Shown: positions 61,865-64,000 of the stretch, piece by piece
Position numbering within the stretch: position 1 is the first letter of the stretch
How the letters are laid out: each line of letters opens with the position of its first letter
Notes under the pieces: model-generated
Databases searched by the model: none
What the model was told of the DNA's origin: nothing
What the model saw: only the letters and a program-made list of their open reading frames with translations
From: Ruminiclostridium cellulolyticum H10
GTDB lineage: Bacteria > Bacillota > Clostridia > Acetivibrionales > DSM-1351
Assembly: GCF_000022065.1 (NCBI RefSeq)
Contig: NC_011898.1
Location: 1,324,001 to 1,388,000, forward strand
Length of the DNA stretch: 64,000 nucleotides
Direction of reading: 5' to 3'
Made by a program: the position numbers and the translations under genes

Positions 61865-63064
61865 ATGGGAAAGGCTTTGATAATTGGTGCAGGCGGTGTA
61901 GCAAATGTTGTTATCCATAAATGCTGTCAGAACCCCGATGTATTTGAAGAAATATGTATAGCTAGCCGGACTTTGGATAAATGTGAGGCTATAAAAAATA
62001 AATTGACAGGAAGCAAAACTGTAATTCAAACGGCCCAGGTGGATGCTGATAATACTGATATGCTAATCAACCTTATCAATAAATTCAGGCCAGATATTGT
62101 TATAAATGTAGCACTTCCATATCAGGATTTGACCATTATGGATGCTTGTCTTGCAACAGGTGTACATTACCTTGATACTGCAAATTATGAGCCGCCTGAG
62201 ATACCAAAGTTTGAATATAAATGGCAATGGGCATATAGAGACAAATTTGAAAAGGCAGGAATAACCGCTCTTCTGGGAAGCGGTTTTGATCCGGGCGTGA
62301 CAAGTGTTTTCTGTGCGTACGCTCAGAAGCATTACTTTGATGAGATACATTATATAGATATTGTAGATGCAAATGCAGGAGATCACGGATATCCGTTCGC
62401 TACAAACTTTAATCCTGAAATAAATATACGTGAAATAACTGCAAAAGGAAGCTACTGGGAAAAAGGAAATTGGGTTGAAACAGAACCCCTTGAATTAAAA
62501 AGGGTTTACAATCTTCCTGAAATAGGACCAAAGGATATTTATTTGCTTCATCACGAGGAAATTGAGTCTTTGGCCCTGAACATCAAAGGTGTAAAAAGAA
62601 TTAGATTCTGGATGACTTTTTCTGAGAAATATCTTACACACTTGAGGGTACTTGAAAATGTAGGTATGACATCTATTGAGCCCATTGATTTCGAAGGCAA
62701 GAAAATTATTCCTTTACAGTTCCTGAAGGCTGTGCTTCCTGATCCTGCTTCACTTGGCCCAAGAACCAAAGGGAAAACAAATATCGGCTGTATTATACAG
62801 GGTGTAAAGGACGGAAAGCCAAGAACATATTATGTGTATAATGTATGTGTACATGAAGAGTGTTACGCAGAAGTAGGTTCGCAGGCAATTTCCTATACAA
62901 CAGGAGTTCCGGCGATGATCGGAGCAATGATGATACTAAAAGGAATCTGGAAGGGACCGGGTGTTTTCAACATTGAAGAATTTGATCCGGATCCTTTTAT
63001 GGAAGAGTTAAACAGATGTGGGCTTCCTTGGAAGGAAAGCTTCGCACCAGGGCTTATTGACTAA
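61865..63064 (+). CDS. Carboxynorspermidine/carboxyspermidine dehydrogenase
   Basis: A 399-residue saccharopine-dehydrogenase-like enzyme. NADP site IIGAGGVANVV (6-16); SGFDPGVTSVF and an HGYPFATNF block are typical of CANSDH. It condenses aspartate semialdehyde with putrescine or diaminopropane and reduces the product to carboxyspermidine or carboxynorspermidine. The decarboxylase gene follows. With putrescine from the SpeA route this gives spermidine without SAM. Confidence 0.93.
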   Translation: MGKALIIGAGGVANVVIHKCCQNPDVFEEICIASRTLDKCEAIKNKLTGSKTVIQTAQVDADNTDMLINLINKFRPDIVINVALPYQDLTIMDACLATGVHYLDTANYEPPEIPKFEYKWQWAYRDKFEKAGITALLGSGFDPGVTSVFCAYAQKHYFDEIHYIDIVDANAGDHGYPFATNFNPEINIREITAKGSYWEKGNWVETEPLELKRVYNLPEIGPKDIYLLHHEEIESLALNIKGVKRIRFWMTFSEKYLTHLRVLENVGMTSIEPIDFEGKKIIPLQFLKAVLPDPASLGPRTKGKTNIGCIIQGVKDGKPRTYYVYNVCVHEECYAEVGSQAISYTTGVPAMIGAMMILKGIWKGPGVFNIEEFDPDPFMEELNRCGLPWKESFAPGLID

Positions 63065-63080
63065 TAAGAAACATTAAACG

Positions 63081-63142
63081 GCCGCTGCCAAATGCCAAAA
63101 CAACATTAAAAGTTAGGGCTGGCGGCGGCTGATTTAACTTTT
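63081..63142 (+). promoter_or_regulatory. Two alternative hairpins between the dehydrogenase and nspC
   Basis: GCCGCTGCCA (63081-63090) can pair with TGGCGGCGGC (63120-63129). AAAAGTTA (63108-63115) can pair with TAACTTTT (63135-63142), whose loop holds the right arm of the first stem. The two stems interlock, as in a pseudoknot or a switch. GGAGG of nspC lies 22 bases further on. Confidence 0.45.
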
Positions 63143-63178
63143 AAAAATAAATTACGGCTCATTGGAGGCTGATTAAAA

Positions 63179-64000
63179 TTGATTAAGAATCTGGATATTG
63201 ATATAAAAAGCTTGCCGACGCCATGCTACATAGTTGATGAGCGTCTTCTTATTAAGAATCTTGAAATTCTGGACTCAGTCCAAAAGCGTACAGGCTGCAA
63301 GATACTTCTGGCACAAAAGGGGTTTTCTATGCACTCTGTTTACCCGTTGGTAGGCAAATATCTGGCAGGAGTCACTTCAAGCTCTTTGTTTGAGGCAAAA
63401 CTGGGTTACGAAAAAATGGGCAAAGAGGTTCATATTTATGCTCCTGCATATATTGAAGAAGAGTTTGATGAAATAATGAAATACAGTGACCATATAGTAT
63501 TCAATTCATTTCACCAATGGAACAAATATAAGGACAAGGTTAGAACATCAACTAAAAAAATAAGCTTTGGAATCCGTATAAACCCTGAATATTCTGAATT
63601 GGAGCATCCCATATATGACCCTTGCTATAAATTCTCAAGACTCGGTGTAACCCTTCCCAACTTCAAGCCAGAAGGACTGGACGGTATTGAGGGACTACAT
63701 TTTCATACAATGTGTGAGCAGAATTCAGATACACTTGAGAGAACAATAAAAGTAGTTGATGAAAAATTCGGACGTTATATCAAAGATATGAAATGGTTGA
63801 ATTTCGGTGGAGGCCATCATATAACAAGACCTGATTACGACATGGAAGCACTTGTACGTTCAATCAACTATTTCCAGGACAAATATGGTGTAAGTGTATA
63901 TCTGGAGCCCGGAGAAGCGGTTGCATTAAATACGGGTTATCTGGTAGCAAAGGTACTTGACATCGTTGAAAACGAAATGAACATTGCAATACTGGATACT
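63179..64000 (+). CDS. nspC: Carboxynorspermidine decarboxylase (partial, runs off the window)
   Basis: At least 274 residues of an alanine-racemase-fold PLP decarboxylase. Lys47 in LLAQKGFSMHSVYP binds PLP; the GLHFHTMCEQ, NFGGGHH and LEPGEA blocks are typical of NspC. It decarboxylates carboxy(nor)spermidine to (nor)spermidine. Start TTG 63179 with GGAGG ten bases upstream. Together with the previous gene it forms the SAM-independent triamine route. Confidence 0.93.
   Translation, partial: MIKNLDIDIKSLPTPCYIVDERLLIKNLEILDSVQKRTGCKILLAQKGFSMHSVYPLVGKYLAGVTSSSLFEAKLGYEKMGKEVHIYAPAYIEEEFDEIMKYSDHIVFNSFHQWNKYKDKVRTSTKKISFGIRINPEYSELEHPIYDPCYKFSRLGVTLPNFKPEGLDGIEGLHFHTMCEQNSDTLERTIKVVDEKFGRYIKDMKWLNFGGGHHITRPDYDMEALVRSINYFQDKYGVSVYLEPGEAVALNTGYLVAKVLDIVENEMNIAILDT

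Overview
The window looks like chromosome of a mesophilic, cellulolytic, spore-forming clostridium of the Ruminiclostridium (Clostridium cellulolyticum) group. The reasons are a secreted GH5 endoglucanase with a C-terminal type I dockerin (very close to what I know of C. cellulolyticum Cel5A), a second dockerin protein (CotH type), low GC, AGGAGG-type ribosome binding sites, a Met T-box, Spo0E-like and SleL/YaaH-like sporulation genes, and no rRNA, tRNA or complete prophage. All calls come from reading the sequence; no database search was run.

Layout. 1-3.4 kb: a [NiFe] hydrogenase operon (cytochrome b5-like protein, small subunit, large subunit, maturation protease). 3.5-4.1 kb: a cupin gene on the minus strand. 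4.2-15.2 kb: one long plus-strand operon led by a GntR/HutC regulator, with a BMP-type nucleoside ABC importer, an isochorismatase-like hydrolase, a PfkB kinase, a nucleoside phosphorylase, a BtpA/SgcQ protein, an iron alcohol dehydrogenase and a TrpA-like protein; this reads as an uncharacterised catabolic pathway for a nucleoside-like compound. 15.2-15.5 kb: a MITE-like element. 16.3-20.6 kb: a branched-polyamine synthase (BpsA) followed by an acetyltransferase, an FkbH-like protein, a stand-alone acyl carrier protein and a dTDP-glucose dehydratase-like enzyme. 20.9-22.6 kb: SpeD, a metallo-beta-lactamase-fold hydrolase and Tag. 22.8-28.8 kb: tail-fibre-like proteins and a 1557-residue secreted multidomain protein. 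29-36 kb: T-box/metG, cel5A and the dockerin-CotH gene. 36.5-38.8 kb: an EFR1 flavodoxin/ferredoxin and a PadR-HAAS pair. 39.3-41.1 kb: phage tail-collar proteins. 41.3-44.5 kb: an Old Yellow Enzyme homologue, a DUF1858 protein, a DUF1646 transporter behind a riboswitch-like leader, and an alcohol dehydrogenase pseudogene.

46-52.3 kb holds a flavin-based extracellular electron transfer (EET) locus: NDH-2 with a C-terminal DoxX-like domain, a DmkA/MenA-like prenyltransferase, EetA-like, EetB-like, a duplicated PplA-like lipoprotein and an ApbE flavinyltransferase. 52.4-64 kb holds an MFS exporter, arginine decarboxylase SpeA, an FRG-domain protein, a second MITE copy, two mirror-image DUF421/DUF4363 pairs, a Gfo/Idh/MocA oxidoreductase, a stalk-domain protein with an 18-nt tandem repeat, a Spo0E-like peptide, and carboxynorspermidine dehydrogenase plus decarboxylase (the last gene runs off the end).

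Two themes recur. Polyamine genes at four places (speA, the carboxynorspermidine pair, speD, bpsA) together could make spermidine by the carboxyspermidine route and then branch it with decarboxylated SAM. Redox and electron-disposal genes (hydrogenase, EET locus, EFR1, Old Yellow Enzyme) suit a fermenter with several electron sinks. The least understood parts are the 4.2-15.2 kb operon and the bpsA-GNAT-fkbH-ACP-rfbB cluster.
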